A stretch of 64,000 bases of DNA from Edaphobacter flagellatus (GCF_025264665.1 NZ_CP073697.1:310001-374000), one strand, 5' to 3'. Counted from the first letter of the stretch, positions 17,167 through 28,054 are shown. Numbers and translations: made by a program. The notes: generated by a model not told the origin, from the letters alone.

Positions 17167-17901
17167 TTACAGTCCGAGCCCGCCATCGACCGCCAACAAC
17201 TGCCCTGTAATAAACGATGGAGCTGTAGCGAAGTACAACACCGCTGAGGCGACATCGGCTGCCGTTCCGTTCCTCTGCATTGGCGTCTTACGGGCAAAGT
17301 GTTCATAAGCCTCTTCAACTTCACCCTCGACAATCATCCCTGGAGCAACGCAATTCACGCTGATCTCCGGAGCCCAGGCCTTGGCCATCGTCTGCGACAG
17401 CATATGCAGTGCCGCCTTCGATGTGCAGTAATGCCCATGCGTCGCCCACGGATGCAGCCCACCCAGCGAGCCGATATTGATAATCCTGCCGTGGGAAGAT
17501 TTCAGGTATGGATAAGCCGCACGAGCAACCAGAAATGGCGCTCGCGTATTTGTGGCGAACATCCGGTCCCAAAGCTCTGGCGTAATCTCTTCAAGCGCTA
17601 TCGACTCGAACATACCTGCGTTATTCACCAACAGGTCAATATGGTCGACCTCGTCCACAACCTCTTCGACCATTGCATCTATTGCGGCTGCATCGCGAAG
17701 ATCGCACCGCACAGCCATCGAATACACACCATGAGCAGCAATATCGCGAACCGTCTGCTCCGCCTCGTGCTGCGAGCCCAGGTAGGTAATCGCAACCTCT
17801 GCACCTTGCTCCGCCAGCTTCAAAGCAATCGTGCGACCTATCCGTTTGGCCGCACCCGTCACCAGAGCGGTTTTACCCGCAAGCGGTTTTGAAGAGGACA
17901 T
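17167..17901 (-). CDS. SDR family NAD(P)-dependent oxidoreductase
   Basis: A 244-residue classical short-chain dehydrogenase. The N-terminal cofactor motif TGAAKRIG, the NNAG motif (LLVNNAGMFES), the catalytic serine in INIGSLGG, and the Y-x3-K pair in HYCTSKAALHM are present. The C terminus SFITGQLLAVDGGLGL is typical. The AAKRIGR N terminus resembles pteridine reductase/FolM-like members, but the substrate cannot be fixed. It starts 11 bases after the upstream secreted-protein gene on the same strand, indicating an operon. Confidence 0.87.
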   Translation of the reverse strand: MSSSKPLAGKTALVTGAAKRIGRTIALKLAEQGAEVAITYLGSQHEAEQTVRDIAAHGVYSMAVRCDLRDAAAIDAMVEEVVDEVDHIDLLVNNAGMFESIALEEITPELWDRMFATNTRAPFLVARAAYPYLKSSHGRIINIGSLGGLHPWATHGHYCTSKAALHMLSQTMAKAWAPEISVNCVAPGMIVEGEVEEAYEHFARKTPMQRNGTAADVASAVLYFATAPSFITGQLLAVDGGLGL

Positions 17902-17912
17902 AGTTGGTCGGT

Positions 17913-18473
17913 TTACTGCTGCGGCCGGGCCGGTGGCGTGTTCGATGGTGTCGTCGTTGTTGTGGCCGGAGCCTTCATATCGGCAGCCTTTGGACGAATG
18001 GGCTCCTGTATCCCGGCTTTGCGGGAAGAAGCCTTCCCTTCATTATCGGAGTAGGACGAAACCTGTTCCTGCGGGCGAATCATCGCAATCGCAATCTCGC
18101 GTGTCGGCTCTTCCACCTGATAGTCCTGAGCAAAGGTGGCAAAGCCGTTCGCAATCACCTGCACCCGCACCTTCGATCCTGTCGGGATGACATCCACCGT
18201 CGCCTTACCTTCGGGGTCGGTCTTGACCTCCATGTTGCCGTACTCGCGGTCATTTTTGTCATACGGATAGAAAATGACCGCAGCGTTCATAATCGGCTTG
18301 CCGTTGAACTTTTTCGTCACCTGCACCGTGATCTTCGAGGTCTCCGGTGGCGGCTTGTACTTGCGGCCACGCTTTACAGGCGAATCCTGAGCAAGCAGGG
18401 CCGACGAGGCAAATAAAGCCGGGACCAGAACTACGACGAGACGAAGTAGAAAATTACGGCGAAACAGCATCAT
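17913..18473 (-). CDS. exported protein with a carboxypeptidase-regulatory-like domain
   Basis: A 187-residue protein with a signal peptide (RNFLLRLVVVLVPALFASSALLA), a central beta-sandwich region (KITVQVTKKFNGKPIMNAAV, then GKATVDVIPTGSKVRVQVIANGFATF) resembling CarboxypepD_reg/Ig-like folds, and a Thr/Pro-rich disordered tail. Such domains are common in acidobacterial exported proteins. The role is unknown. Start 18473 keeps the signal peptide intact; the preceding 22 codons of open frame look non-coding. It precedes the SDR gene in a short operon. Confidence 0.7.
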   Translation of the reverse strand: MMLFRRNFLLRLVVVLVPALFASSALLAQDSPVKRGRKYKPPPETSKITVQVTKKFNGKPIMNAAVIFYPYDKNDREYGNMEVKTDPEGKATVDVIPTGSKVRVQVIANGFATFAQDYQVEEPTREIAIAMIRPQEQVSSYSDNEGKASSRKAGIQEPIRPKAADMKAPATTTTTPSNTPPARPQQ

Positions 18474-18626
18474 GCCGCTTATTCTACGCCTCTTGAAGAA
18501 CAACTGACAGATATCGCACGAGCTTGGACGGCAGCACAAATAGCCATAAATTTCAATAACTTACAAGGAAGCTCTTTGGTAAAACCCTAACTTGCGTGAC
18601 TTTCACTCATATTTCACATCCAAAGG

Positions 18627-18656
18627 TTGACAACAGACACAGGACTCCCCTATCGT
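18627..18656 (+). promoter_or_regulatory. vegetative promoter of groES-groEL
   Basis: TTGACA (18627-18632), an 18-base spacer, and TATCGT (18651-18656). It sits directly upstream of and overlaps the CIRCE operator, the usual layout for HrcA-repressed chaperonin operons. Confidence 0.7.
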
Positions 18657-18682
18657 TAGCAATCGGAAGGCTAGAGTGCTAA
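18656..18682 (+). promoter_or_regulatory. CIRCE operator (HrcA binding site)
   Basis: TTAGCAATC, nine bases, GAGTGCTAA. Against the CIRCE consensus (TTAGCACTC-N9-GAGTGCTAA) only one base of the left arm differs. It implies heat-inducible repression by HrcA; no hrcA gene is in the window. About 165 bases of leader with two hairpins (CTCGG/CCGAG near 18757 and around CCGGACAGCC near 18800) lie between it and groES. Confidence 0.88.
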
Positions 18683-18847
18683 CAGTCATTCAGCAGCGTG
18701 CTCCGGGCTCGGTACACGCTTGAAGCAAGGGCAATTCCACCCAAGTTTGCGGTAACTTCTCGGTCTTCTGCCGAGTGTTTGCCGTGCGTTTCAAAAACCG
18801 GACAGCCAGGCTGCCCGGCAATTCGTAACTGAGGAGATGTAAAAGCA

Positions 18848-19141
18848 ATGGCGAAGACATTTACACCGCTGCACGATCGCATCCTGGTCCGCCGCGTAGA
18901 AGAGGGCGAAACCCTTCGTGGCGGCATCATCATCCCTGACTCCGCCAAAGAGAAGCCACAGCAGGGCGAAGTGATCTCTGTCGGCAAGGGCAAGTCGAAC
19001 GACGAAGGCAAGGTCTTCCCGCTCGATGTCAAGGCTGGTGACCAGATCCTCTTTGGCAAGTACTCCGGCACCGAGATCAAGCTCGACGGCGAAGAGTTCC
19101 TGATCATGCGCGAAGAGGAAGTCCTCGGCATCCTCAAGTAA
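18848..19141 (+). CDS. groES: co-chaperonin GroES
   Basis: A 97-residue GroES with the full family pattern: [37 protein letters not shown], and the C-terminal [19 protein letters not shown]. The mobile loop is the [11 protein letters not shown] segment that contacts GroEL. GAGGAG lies 11 bases upstream. It is transcribed from the CIRCE-controlled promoter and is followed by groEL after a 231-base spacer. Confidence 0.97.
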   Translation: MAKTFTPLHDRILVRRVEEGETLRGGIIIPDSAKEKPQQGEVISVGKGKSNDEGKVFPLDVKAGDQILFGKYSGTEIKLDGEEFLIMREEEVLGILK

Positions 19142-19268
19142 GCATTGCATGCAGCAGACGCGCCTTCGGCGCCATTCCTGAAAGGGATGAAGGCAGTGCT
19201 ACAAGACGCGGTTGAGTCTCTTCAAAGTTGTGGAAGCAGCTCTCAATCGCACCCAAAGTTTGGTTAGA

Positions 19269-19321
19269 CACACGGCTTCAACCGTGTGAATGAGCAGATT
19301 CCCCGATGGGGCTTTCGCCCC
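19269..19321 (+). other. hairpins in the groES-groEL spacer
   Basis: CACACGG (19269-19275) pairs with CCGTGTG (19282-19288). A second structure can form as GGGGC-TTTC-GCCCC (19308-19321) or alternatively CCCC-GAT-GGGG (19301-19311). No T-run follows, so these look like processing or stability elements or an attenuator rather than a full terminator. Confidence 0.4.
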
Positions 19322-19324
19322 TGA

Positions 19325-21043
<1,719 letters not shown>

Positions 21044-21067
21044 TCCTTCGCAGACGCGCAAGACCCA

Positions 21068-21106
21068 GAAAAGCCCTGGAGAGTTTCTCTCCGGGGCTTT
21101 CTCTTT
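21068..21106 (+). terminator. rho-independent terminator of groEL
   Basis: AAAGCCC-T-GGAGAG (21070-21083) pairs with CTCTCC-G-GGGCTTT (21087-21100) with one T-G wobble and a TTT loop. CTCTTTG follows. Confidence 0.88.
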
Positions 21107-21204
21107 GCTGGTAAAAGATTTGTTTTCCTGAAATGTTCTATGCTGTTGGCGCTGCTCTCTTGTAGTCGAATCCAGCGCTCAATCAAATCGGGGTGAGACA
21201 AACC

Positions 21205-22305
21205 ATGACCACGTCACGCAGAGACTTCGCCAAACTCGCCGCAATAGGACTCGCCGCCAACAGCCTGTCGAGCATCCCCCTTCTGGCGCAGGAACGTAAA
21301 GTGGGCTACTGCATCATCGGCCTGGGTCGCATCGCCGACCACCACATGCGCGGCATCGCGCAAAGCTCGACATCGCGTGTCACGGCACTGGTAAGCGGTC
21401 ATCACGATAAAGCCGAACGCATCGCCGCACAATACAACGTGCCGAAGAGCTCCATCTACAGTTACGAAGACATGGATCGCATCCGCAACAACAAAGACAT
21501 CGATGCCGTCATCGTCTGCCTGCCCAACAGCATGCATGCTGAGTACACAGCTCGCTCCGCCAAAGCCGGTAAGCATGTCCTCTGCGAAAAGCCGATGTGC
21601 ATCTCCGTGCCCGAAGCTGAGCAGATGATCGCAGCCTGCAAGACGGCGAACGTCAAGCTGATGATCGCCTACCGGCTCCACTATGAGCCCATCACGCTCA
21701 AGACCATCAAGCTCATCCGCGATGGCGCCCTCGGCACAGTCGAAGCGATTCAGAGCGCCAACGGCTTCAATATCGCACGCGGCGAATGGCGCTCCACGCA
21801 CGCGCTTGGCGGCGGAGGTCCGCTGATGGACGTCGGCATCTACTCGCTAAACGCGACGCGCTATCTTACCGGCGAAGAGCCGGGCCAGTTCACCGCCGTC
21901 GCCACCACGCCCGACCACGACGGACGTTTCGATGGTGTCGAAGAGAACCTCTCCTGGACAATGCGCTTTCCTTCCGGCGTCCTCGCCGGTTGCGTCACCA
22001 CCTACGGAGCGCCCATGCCCGGCTACTACAAAGTCTTCGGCTCGAAGGGGTGGCTCGAAGTCGGCTCCTTCGGCTATCAAAACCTCCGTCTGCAAGCCAG
22101 CTATCGTGCCGCATCCGGCTCCGCGCCTACCACCATCGACGAGACCAACAACGAACCAGATCCGCAGCAGTTCGTCCGTCAGATCGACCATTTCAGCCAC
22201 TGCATTCGCGACAACCGCACACCGGACACCCCTGGTGAAGAGGGCCTGAAGGACATGCAGCACATCCAGTCCATCTACAAAGCCGCGGGCATCACTCTCG
22301 GCTAG
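21205..22305 (+). CDS. Gfo/Idh/MocA family oxidoreductase, probably Tat-exported
   Basis: A 366-residue NAD(P)-dependent sugar or polyol oxidoreductase. After a twin-arginine signal (SRRDFAKLAAIGLAANSLSSI) comes the Rossmann motif IIGLGRIADHHMRGI, then the AGKHVLCEKPM motif with the catalytic lysine and GGGPLMDVGIYSLN near the substrate site. Tat export suggests the enzyme folds with its cofactor before reaching the periplasm, as in glucose-fructose oxidoreductase-like proteins; substrate unknown. Start 21205 is preferred because GGGGTGA precedes it. Its 3' end overlaps the convergent VWA gene by 14 bases. Confidence 0.87.
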   Translation: MTTSRRDFAKLAAIGLAANSLSSIPLLAQERKVGYCIIGLGRIADHHMRGIAQSSTSRVTALVSGHHDKAERIAAQYNVPKSSIYSYEDMDRIRNNKDIDAVIVCLPNSMHAEYTARSAKAGKHVLCEKPMCISVPEAEQMIAACKTANVKLMIAYRLHYEPITLKTIKLIRDGALGTVEAIQSANGFNIARGEWRSTHALGGGGPLMDVGIYSLNATRYLTGEEPGQFTAVATTPDHDGRFDGVEENLSWTMRFPSGVLAGCVTTYGAPMPGYYKVFGSKGWLEVGSFGYQNLRLQASYRAASGSAPTTIDETNNEPDPQQFVRQIDHFSHCIRDNRTPDTPGEEGLKDMQHIQSIYKAAGITLG

Positions 22306-23257
22306 ATGCCTGCGCCGGCCCCGCGATACGTGTGCCCGGCCGCACCATCTGTGCCGCCTGCAGCTTCGTACTCTTCAGTGTCGTCTCGAACTTCAGGTCC
22401 ACCAGCTTGCTCGTACCCGGAGCGTCAAAGCTCGCTACGTAGCTCTCCGAGAGAGATTTAGTGAATTGCTTGAAGAAGGGCAACAGCGAAACCGGACTCC
22501 CCAGCCCCTGAAAGTACGCTCGACCGCCAGTAGCATCCGCGACGTTTTGCAGATAATTTTGTCCACTGAAGCTCGCCGCCTGGCCACGATATCCCGAATC
22601 GCCATAATAGATCGAATACACCGCAACACCCCCACGCTGCGCGTCGGCAATCGCAGCGTCGACGTATGGGCTCGTCTGATTCAAAGGGCTTACGCTGCCG
22701 TTATAAGGATCGACACCATTCGTCAGCATGATCACAAACCTGGCCTTCGCCGTCAGCATCGTTCCTTCCGCGCTCGATCCACCCGGCCAGTTCTTCACAA
22801 AATCCGACAGGCAGAAGTATGGACTAGCGCTTATCCCAGCACCACTCAAAGGCAGACGAATATTCGCCGCCGCTGCAGCATGATCCGTCGTGAAGTCCTG
22901 CGCGGGAACCACACGGCCATTCTGCATGTAGCCGACAAAGATCTCCGCTCCTGCGGGCAGCGACGTGATGAAGCTCTTGATGTCGGAAATCTGCCGCCCC
23001 ACTGAACTGCGCAGTCCGTCGTCGATCAACAGCGCAACCTGCGTTCCCTTAGCAGTGACAGGCGCAACGCTTGAAAGCTTCGCTTCGTGCCGATTCACTT
23101 TGACGCTTAAGTTATTCAGAGTGAGTGGCTGCGGCGCCTTCGCGTCCAGCGTTACAAGCGCCTGCGTCTGCATCGGCCCTTCCTGCTGAGCCGATGCAAA
23201 CGCTGCAATCGCCAATACACCCAATGCCAGCCATCGATAGGTCATCGTCATCCTCAT
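22292..23257 (-). CDS. exported VWA-domain protein
   Basis: A 321-residue protein with a signal peptide (WLALGVLAIAAFASAQ) and a von Willebrand A-like domain (QVALLIDDGLRSSVGRQISD, then ARFVIMLTNGVDPYNG and GGVAVYSIYYGDSG). The metal site is a variant (DDGLRSS instead of DxSxS). It is of the type often seen in acidobacteria next to TonB receptors; here it follows the cobalamin-regulated receptor on the same strand with an 80-base gap. Role unknown, perhaps binding of surface proteins. Start chosen at the ATG at 23257; a TTG at 23275 is possible. Confidence 0.72.
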   Translation of the reverse strand: MRMTMTYRWLALGVLAIAAFASAQQEGPMQTQALVTLDAKAPQPLTLNNLSVKVNRHEAKLSSVAPVTAKGTQVALLIDDGLRSSVGRQISDIKSFITSLPAGAEIFVGYMQNGRVVPAQDFTTDHAAAAANIRLPLSGAGISASPYFCLSDFVKNWPGGSSAEGTMLTAKARFVIMLTNGVDPYNGSVSPLNQTSPYVDAAIADAQRGGVAVYSIYYGDSGYRGQAASFSGQNYLQNVADATGGRAYFQGLGSPVSLLPFFKQFTKSLSESYVASFDAPGTSKLVDLKFETTLKSTKLQAAQMVRPGTRIAGPAQASSRE

Positions 23258-23337
23258 TCGTGCCTGCTTGCTCAATCCAACGCAAGGCCTGAAGACTTAG
23301 ACGCCAATCCTGAGCATATTGATGCGGTCTATTTCAG

Positions 23338-25800
23338 TTACTGATCGCCACCCACACGAATCTTCAATCCAGTCCTGAACGTAAACGGCAGCGCCGGAAA
23401 GCCGATCGGCCCGATATGCTGCTGACTAAGCAGATTATTCAGCTCAACAAACGCTGTCACATGCCGTGTTGCTGTATAGGTGCCATAGGCATCGAGCTTT
23501 GCATAACCGAAATCAAGATTCCTGTTCGGCAACAGCAACGTATTGTCGCCATTCGTGTCTGCATAGGAGAGGAACGTTGAGTCGTCCGAGCGGCTCGCGA
23601 ACGCGCCTTTCAAAGCAGTGGAAAACTTCTTCTGCTCATACAACGCGGAGAAAAAGCCTGTTTGCGGAGGACGACGGAATGGACGCTGTCCGACCAGCGG
23701 CGACGTCGATCCGATCGGAACACCGGGCAGATTCGGGTTCTGCGCTGCTTGCCCATTGTTGATTGCATCCGTCGAGAACGACTGCTCCACAACCGACGCA
23801 AGATACGTATAACCACCACGCAGCAGGATGTGATTGGTTGGCGCATACTGTAGCTCGCCTTCAAACCCTTGAGCACGGAAGGCAAGCGTATTCAATACAG
23901 CACCGTAGAAGTACGCGACGTTCGTCGTAATCCCAAAAACGTTCTTCAATGTGCCTGCATCGACATAATCAATCTGACGATTGAACTGGTTGTGGAAGTA
24001 GCCCGCCTTAAGAATCAGTTTTTGGCCGACGATGTTCTGGTCAATCCCCAGATCATACGTACGCGAACGCAAAGCCTGCATCGGACGAACATGGTAAGCC
24101 TTTATCGAAGCCGTGTCGCCGACATCTGACAATTGCCTGTACAGTGAGCTGAATTCGGATGACAGTGAAGGCTCCTGCACACCCGTTGCCGCATTGGCGC
24201 GCAGCTTCGTTCCACGCAGAAATCCGTTGCCCGGACGCACAGGCACCCACGCTAATCCAAAACGTGGCGTACCCGCCGTGCCATATAGGTTATTGCGCAC
24301 GATCGCCCCGCCAAACGAGTAGAAGAGGCGGCTCTTAAAATCGCCCTGGAACTGAAGCGTGTATTGATAGTTCGTGCGCTTGATTTTCTCGAACTGGAAG
24401 TTCGCTGGATTGTTGAATGAACCACGCTCATTTTCGTAGCGAAAACCAAAAAGCCCGATCAGATGCGGCGTGAACGTATAGTCGCTCTGATAATAGAGCT
24501 CATCACGTAACGAAGACTGATCGAAGCCTGTAGGAAACGTTGTGCCGGCAAGAAACGAAGCGCGGCCTGTCGCGGAGTATCCATTCGCACCACGAATCGT
24601 CACCGTATTGCCGTAGTAATCCGGATAAGGGCCGTAGAACGAAGGCACCATCAGCAATGTGCCTGGAGCTGTAAATATCGCGTACTGTTCCCGCTTGCGC
24701 GCAATACCGTAACGCATCAGGTTATGCCAGCGATTGTGGCGATTCTCGACCGTAGCACCTGAGTACAGATTTTGATCGCCTTGTTTCGCATTGGCCGACA
24801 CACCATAAAAGTCATGAGCACCCGGCACGCCCGTTGCCGAGACACCATTGCGAATCGTGAAGCGCAGCAATGTATTCGCCGTCAGGTTATAACCCACATT
24901 TGCCGCACTTGTCGCCGCGTGAAAGCGATCCAGCGGCAGCGCATTGGATGAATCGAACCGCGAGAACGCACCATAATAATCCAGCCGGTTGCGCGTTCCC
25001 CCCACAGTCACCTCGTTGCGATACGTATGAAAGTTGCCCGCATCGCCCGAGTAGTTCAAAACAGGTCGGGGTATTCCTCCGCGTGGCGTCGTAAAGCTCA
25101 TCACACCCGCGCCTGCGTCTGACCCATACAGCACACTGTTTGGCCCGCGATACATCTCAAATCCATCGAGCGCTGTCGACGACACAATACCGTAATCAAA
25201 AACGCCGCCTACGTTTTCCGATGTCACTCCATCGATCAGGACCTTGTTCGCATCCGAGTTTCCCCCACGCACGAACAGTGAAACCGCACCGCCATACTGC
25301 CCCGTCTGAACCGCCGCAGTTCCCGGAGACTGTCGCAGATCATCCACCACACCGACTCGCTCCTGCAGCGCGCTGAACGGCACTAGGTTGATCGCAGAAC
25401 TCACCTGCTGCACCGGCGTCGAAAGTCCGGTTGCGGTCACCGTCACCTCAGCCTTTACCGACCCCACTTCGAGCGTTACGTTCTTCGTCAGCACATCCGT
25501 TCGACCACCGTAGAAGTCCTGTCCGATACCTGGCGTAAATGTAGGGGCAGAGGTCAGCAGAAGAAACCGTCCCATAGCCGTGCTGCGAATCTCATACGAG
25601 CCATCCGGCCCAGCGGTCGCGAAACCAGCGACCGTCTTCCCCTGCATCAGCTTTACACTCGCGCCGGGAACGGCAGCGCCAAGCGGATCGGTCACTGTAC
25701 CGCGCACAACAACGGCATACGCGGACAACGGAAGAGATACAGCAGCAACGAGAGCACAAAAGACAAACGAGGCCGAGGCACGGCCAAACCATGAAGGCAT
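23338..25800 (-). CDS. TonB-dependent receptor, probable cobalamin/corrinoid uptake (BtuB-like)
   Basis: An 820-residue outer-membrane receptor. Signal peptide (SFVFCALVAAVSLPLSAYA), then a carboxypeptidase-regulatory-like domain (VRGTVTDPLGAAVPGASVKL), the plug (VSLFVRGGNSDANKVLIDGV) and a long beta barrel ending in FTFRTGLKIRV. The function call rests mainly on the cobalamin riboswitch directly upstream. The start at 25800 has GGAGGAG eight bases upstream; the open frame continues to 25917, but that part lies in the riboswitch. No btuC, btuD or btuF genes are visible. Confidence 0.88.
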   Translation of the reverse strand: MPSWFGRASASFVFCALVAAVSLPLSAYAVVVRGTVTDPLGAAVPGASVKLMQGKTVAGFATAGPDGSYEIRSTAMGRFLLLTSAPTFTPGIGQDFYGGRTDVLTKNVTLEVGSVKAEVTVTATGLSTPVQQVSSAINLVPFSALQERVGVVDDLRQSPGTAAVQTGQYGGAVSLFVRGGNSDANKVLIDGVTSENVGGVFDYGIVSSTALDGFEMYRGPNSVLYGSDAGAGVMSFTTPRGGIPRPVLNYSGDAGNFHTYRNEVTVGGTRNRLDYYGAFSRFDSSNALPLDRFHAATSAANVGYNLTANTLLRFTIRNGVSATGVPGAHDFYGVSANAKQGDQNLYSGATVENRHNRWHNLMRYGIARKREQYAIFTAPGTLLMVPSFYGPYPDYYGNTVTIRGANGYSATGRASFLAGTTFPTGFDQSSLRDELYYQSDYTFTPHLIGLFGFRYENERGSFNNPANFQFEKIKRTNYQYTLQFQGDFKSRLFYSFGGAIVRNNLYGTAGTPRFGLAWVPVRPGNGFLRGTKLRANAATGVQEPSLSSEFSSLYRQLSDVGDTASIKAYHVRPMQALRSRTYDLGIDQNIVGQKLILKAGYFHNQFNRQIDYVDAGTLKNVFGITTNVAYFYGAVLNTLAFRAQGFEGELQYAPTNHILLRGGYTYLASVVEQSFSTDAINNGQAAQNPNLPGVPIGSTSPLVGQRPFRRPPQTGFFSALYEQKKFSTALKGAFASRSDDSTFLSYADTNGDNTLLLPNRNLDFGYAKLDAYGTYTATRHVTAFVELNNLLSQQHIGPIGFPALPFTFRTGLKIRVGGDQ

Positions 25801-25813
25801 GAAACAAACTCCT

Positions 25814-25836
25814 CCATTCCCCCCTCGGGAATGTGG
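25814..25836 (-). promoter_or_regulatory. hairpin next to the receptor ribosome binding site
   Basis: On the minus strand CATTCCC-(5 bases)-GGGAATG forms a perfect 7-bp stem between the riboswitch core and the GGAGGAG Shine-Dalgarno. It is a candidate expression platform acting on translation; the pairing partner in the ligand-bound state was not identified. Confidence 0.45.
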
Positions 25837-25851
25837 CTGATTGTGCGCAGA

Positions 25852-26082
25852 TCGGAACCGGTCTCCTGACTCTCGCGATTTCATGCCATCCATCGCGGTC
25901 GCATCCAAAGCGACCAACCGGCTGCTTACCTTCCCGACTCACACGTCAGTGGCAAAGAGCCTGATGACATCACACTCTATCAACACGCAGAGTGTGCGCG
26001 ATCACAGTTGCGGGGCAGTGGCGGCTTTTCACCGCGCTTCCCGAACATTCCGTAGCGGAACAAGGTGGACAGGGGCAACCAG
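25852..26082 (-). promoter_or_regulatory. cobalamin (B12) riboswitch
   Basis: Read on the minus strand, the conserved blocks appear in order: GGGAAGCGCGGTGAAAAGCC, GCCACTGCCCCGCAACTGT, then GCCACTGACGTGTGAGTCGG followed by GAAGG, and finally GAGTCAGGAGACCGG. This is the standard cobalamin riboswitch core with the B12 box. It lies immediately upstream of the TonB receptor gene and implies repression of the receptor when cobalamin is plentiful. Confidence 0.95.
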
Positions 26083-26163
26083 CAAAACTTCACTCGTCGC
26101 AGGACTTTTGCGTGTGCCTTAAGTGTGCGGCATCGCCCACGCCGAAGTCAAAGCAGGGACGCG

Positions 26164-26514
26164 CTACTTCAAATCGCCGACATACTTCTTCGTGTCTTCC
26201 AGCGCAAACCTCCCCAGCAGAAAAGGACGCGATGTCTGTGGCTTGTTGTTGATCAGGTCTGAGGGATACGGCAGCGGAGACAACGTTGGAAATGCCCATA
26301 TCCTTCCGTTGTGCAGATCGACCATAACCTTCGCATAGATCTGAATATTCTGGCTGTCGTCCGGAGCGCGCACCATGAATGTTCCTGGCTCAACGTAATA
26401 ATCCACATCCGGCGTCTGCGCCATCACCGGCTCCGGCCTGCGTTCCAGCACCAACGCAAACAGCAGAAGAGTAATCGCCGCCAGAAGAACATTCGTTATC
26501 GTATTCGCCTTCAT
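26164..26514 (-). CDS. hypothetical exported or membrane-anchored protein
   Basis: A 116-residue protein with one N-terminal hydrophobic segment (TNVLLAAITLLLFALVL) and a soluble part (DVDYYVEPGTFMVRAPDDSQ, then KVMVDLHNGRIWAFPTLSPL). The phrase about a nucleus VDLHNGRIWAFPT suggests a small beta domain. It begins 18 bases after the quinone oxidoreductase stop on the same strand, with GGGAG before ATG 26514, so the two genes form an operon. No family recognised. Confidence 0.6.
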   Translation of the reverse strand: MKANTITNVLLAAITLLLFALVLERRPEPVMAQTPDVDYYVEPGTFMVRAPDDSQNIQIYAKVMVDLHNGRIWAFPTLSPLPYPSDLINNKPQTSRPFLLGRFALEDTKKYVGDLK

Positions 26515-26532
26515 CATCACTCCCAACAGCCT

Positions 26533-27501
26533 TCACGGAATCAGCAGGATCTTACCCGTCGTCCGTCGCGCCTCAAGATCGCGATGCGCATTCGCCGCAT
26601 CCGCCAGCTGATACACGTGCTCGATCCGCAGCTTCAGCTTCCCGCTGGCAATATCTCCTAGCACAGCCTCCGCACGAGCCACCAACTCTTCCCGAGTCGC
26701 CGTGTAGTCCTGCAACTTCGGACGTGTCACATACAACGATCCCATTGCAGATAGACGTATCAAATCAAATGGCGGCACTGCGCCGCTCGATCCGCCATAC
26801 AACACCATCATGCCTCTCCGCCGCAGCACCTGCAGAGACTTCTCAAATGTCGTCTTCCCCACCGAGTCATACACGGCATGTAGTCCCGTCGACTGCCGTT
26901 TTACCGCCTCCGCAAAATCCTCACGCGTATACAGAATGACTTCGTCCGCACCAGCTTCTTTCGCCAGCTCAGCCTTCTCGTCATTCGAAACGGTTGTGAA
27001 TACACGCGCACCCAGCGACTTCGCCATCTGAATCAACAGAAGTCCCACGCCGCCCGCGCCGGCATGAATCAGTACCTCATCACCCTTCCGTATCGCATAC
27101 GTCGAGTGCGACAGATAGTGCGCCGTCATCCCCTGCAGCATTGCAGCCGCGGCCTGCTGCGATGTCACGTGATCAGGAATCCGGATCAGCTGCGCTACAG
27201 GAGCCACGGCCATCTGCGCGTATGTTCCCGGCACGCTGCACCACGCCACGCGGTCGCACACCTTCACCCCACTACCGTCCGTCTTTTCTCCCAGCGCGAC
27301 AATCGTGCCTGCGCCCTCCTGCCCCAGCGTGTACGGCAGCGGAGCAGAATATCGCCCCTCCCGCAGGTACACATCAATAAAGTTCACGCCCGAAGCCTCC
27401 AGGCGAATCAAAGCCTCTCCCGGCCCGGGCGTAGGAGTCGGAAGATCGCGCAGCACCATCACCTCAGGGCCGCCTACCTGCTGTATCTGTATCGCTTGCA
27501 T
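26533..27501 (-). CDS. qor: NADPH:quinone oxidoreductase (zinc-independent MDR family)
   Basis: A 322-residue medium-chain reductase. It starts MQAIQIQQVGGPEVMVLRDL, has the GVNFIDVYLREGRY segment typical of quinone oxidoreductase 1, and the nucleotide motif IHAGAGGVGLLLIQMAKSLG. The structural-zinc cysteines of alcohol dehydrogenases are absent. It reduces quinones with NADPH in the cytosol. AAAGG lies upstream of the ATG. The small anchored protein follows in the same operon. Confidence 0.9.
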   Translation of the reverse strand: MQAIQIQQVGGPEVMVLRDLPTPTPGPGEALIRLEASGVNFIDVYLREGRYSAPLPYTLGQEGAGTIVALGEKTDGSGVKVCDRVAWCSVPGTYAQMAVAPVAQLIRIPDHVTSQQAAAAMLQGMTAHYLSHSTYAIRKGDEVLIHAGAGGVGLLLIQMAKSLGARVFTTVSNDEKAELAKEAGADEVILYTREDFAEAVKRQSTGLHAVYDSVGKTTFEKSLQVLRRRGMMVLYGGSSGAVPPFDLIRLSAMGSLYVTRPKLQDYTATREELVARAEAVLGDIASGKLKLRIEHVYQLADAANAHRDLEARRTTGKILLIP

Positions 27502-27642
27502 AGAACCTTTGGATGCACCGCTTGCTACATTCGTCTCGTGAAGATCGTGTTTTGAAGCATCGTTTCGAGACCTGCCACACAGCCCGAATACATCGAGCGA
27601 TCAGCCAGCCACAATGGAAGGCTGGCTGTACTCAACCATCTC

Positions 27643-27978
27643 TCACTTCGTGATATCGTGCGTCGTCGCAGTCGGTCCATTCTTCTTTACCGACTCGATT
27701 CCCTTCTCCATCGCCGACGCCGACGAATACATCTCGCTCTTTCCGATCACCTCATGGTTCTTCGCTTTCAGCACGAAGTACGGTGCGTCTGACTTCGCAG
27801 TCTTTCTCTCATACTGCGCATCCTCCGGCGAGTTCTTCTTCACCGACTCGATCCCGTTCAGCGCCGACTCCTTCGACTTATACGTCTCGCTCGTCAGAAT
27901 CACCTCGCCATTCGCGGCCTTCAGGTTGAACATGAACTGACCGTTTGCCGCATCTTTCAATTCGTAATGAGCTGCCAT
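27643..27978 (-). CDS. YegP family protein, two DUF1508 repeats
   Basis: A 111-residue protein consisting of two tandem DUF1508 units: HYELKDAANGQFMFNLKAAN then ILTSETYKSKESALNGIESV, and YFVLKAKNHEVIGKSEMY then MEKGIESVKKN. Function of the family is not settled. Start 27978 has AGGAGA upstream; the open frame to 28032 is not convincing. It stands alone on this strand, downstream of a small hairpin. Confidence 0.88.
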   Translation of the reverse strand: MAAHYELKDAANGQFMFNLKAANGEVILTSETYKSKESALNGIESVKKNSPEDAQYERKTAKSDAPYFVLKAKNHEVIGKSEMYSSASAMEKGIESVKKNGPTATTHDITK

Positions 27979-28054
27979 CGACACATCTCCTGTTCGTATA
28001 GAAAAACGGCTCGGCTCGCAACGTGCGCTCACCGTTGCCTAAAGATGCTCAACA

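Noticed and set aside
17167..17901. Naming the SDR as fabG or folM
   Set aside because: Only general SDR motifs are present; neither neighbours nor specific residues decide the substrate.
25801..25917. N-terminal extension of the TonB receptor frame up to 25917
   Set aside because: The extra 39 codons lie inside the cobalamin riboswitch, and a proper Shine-Dalgarno and signal peptide start at 25800.
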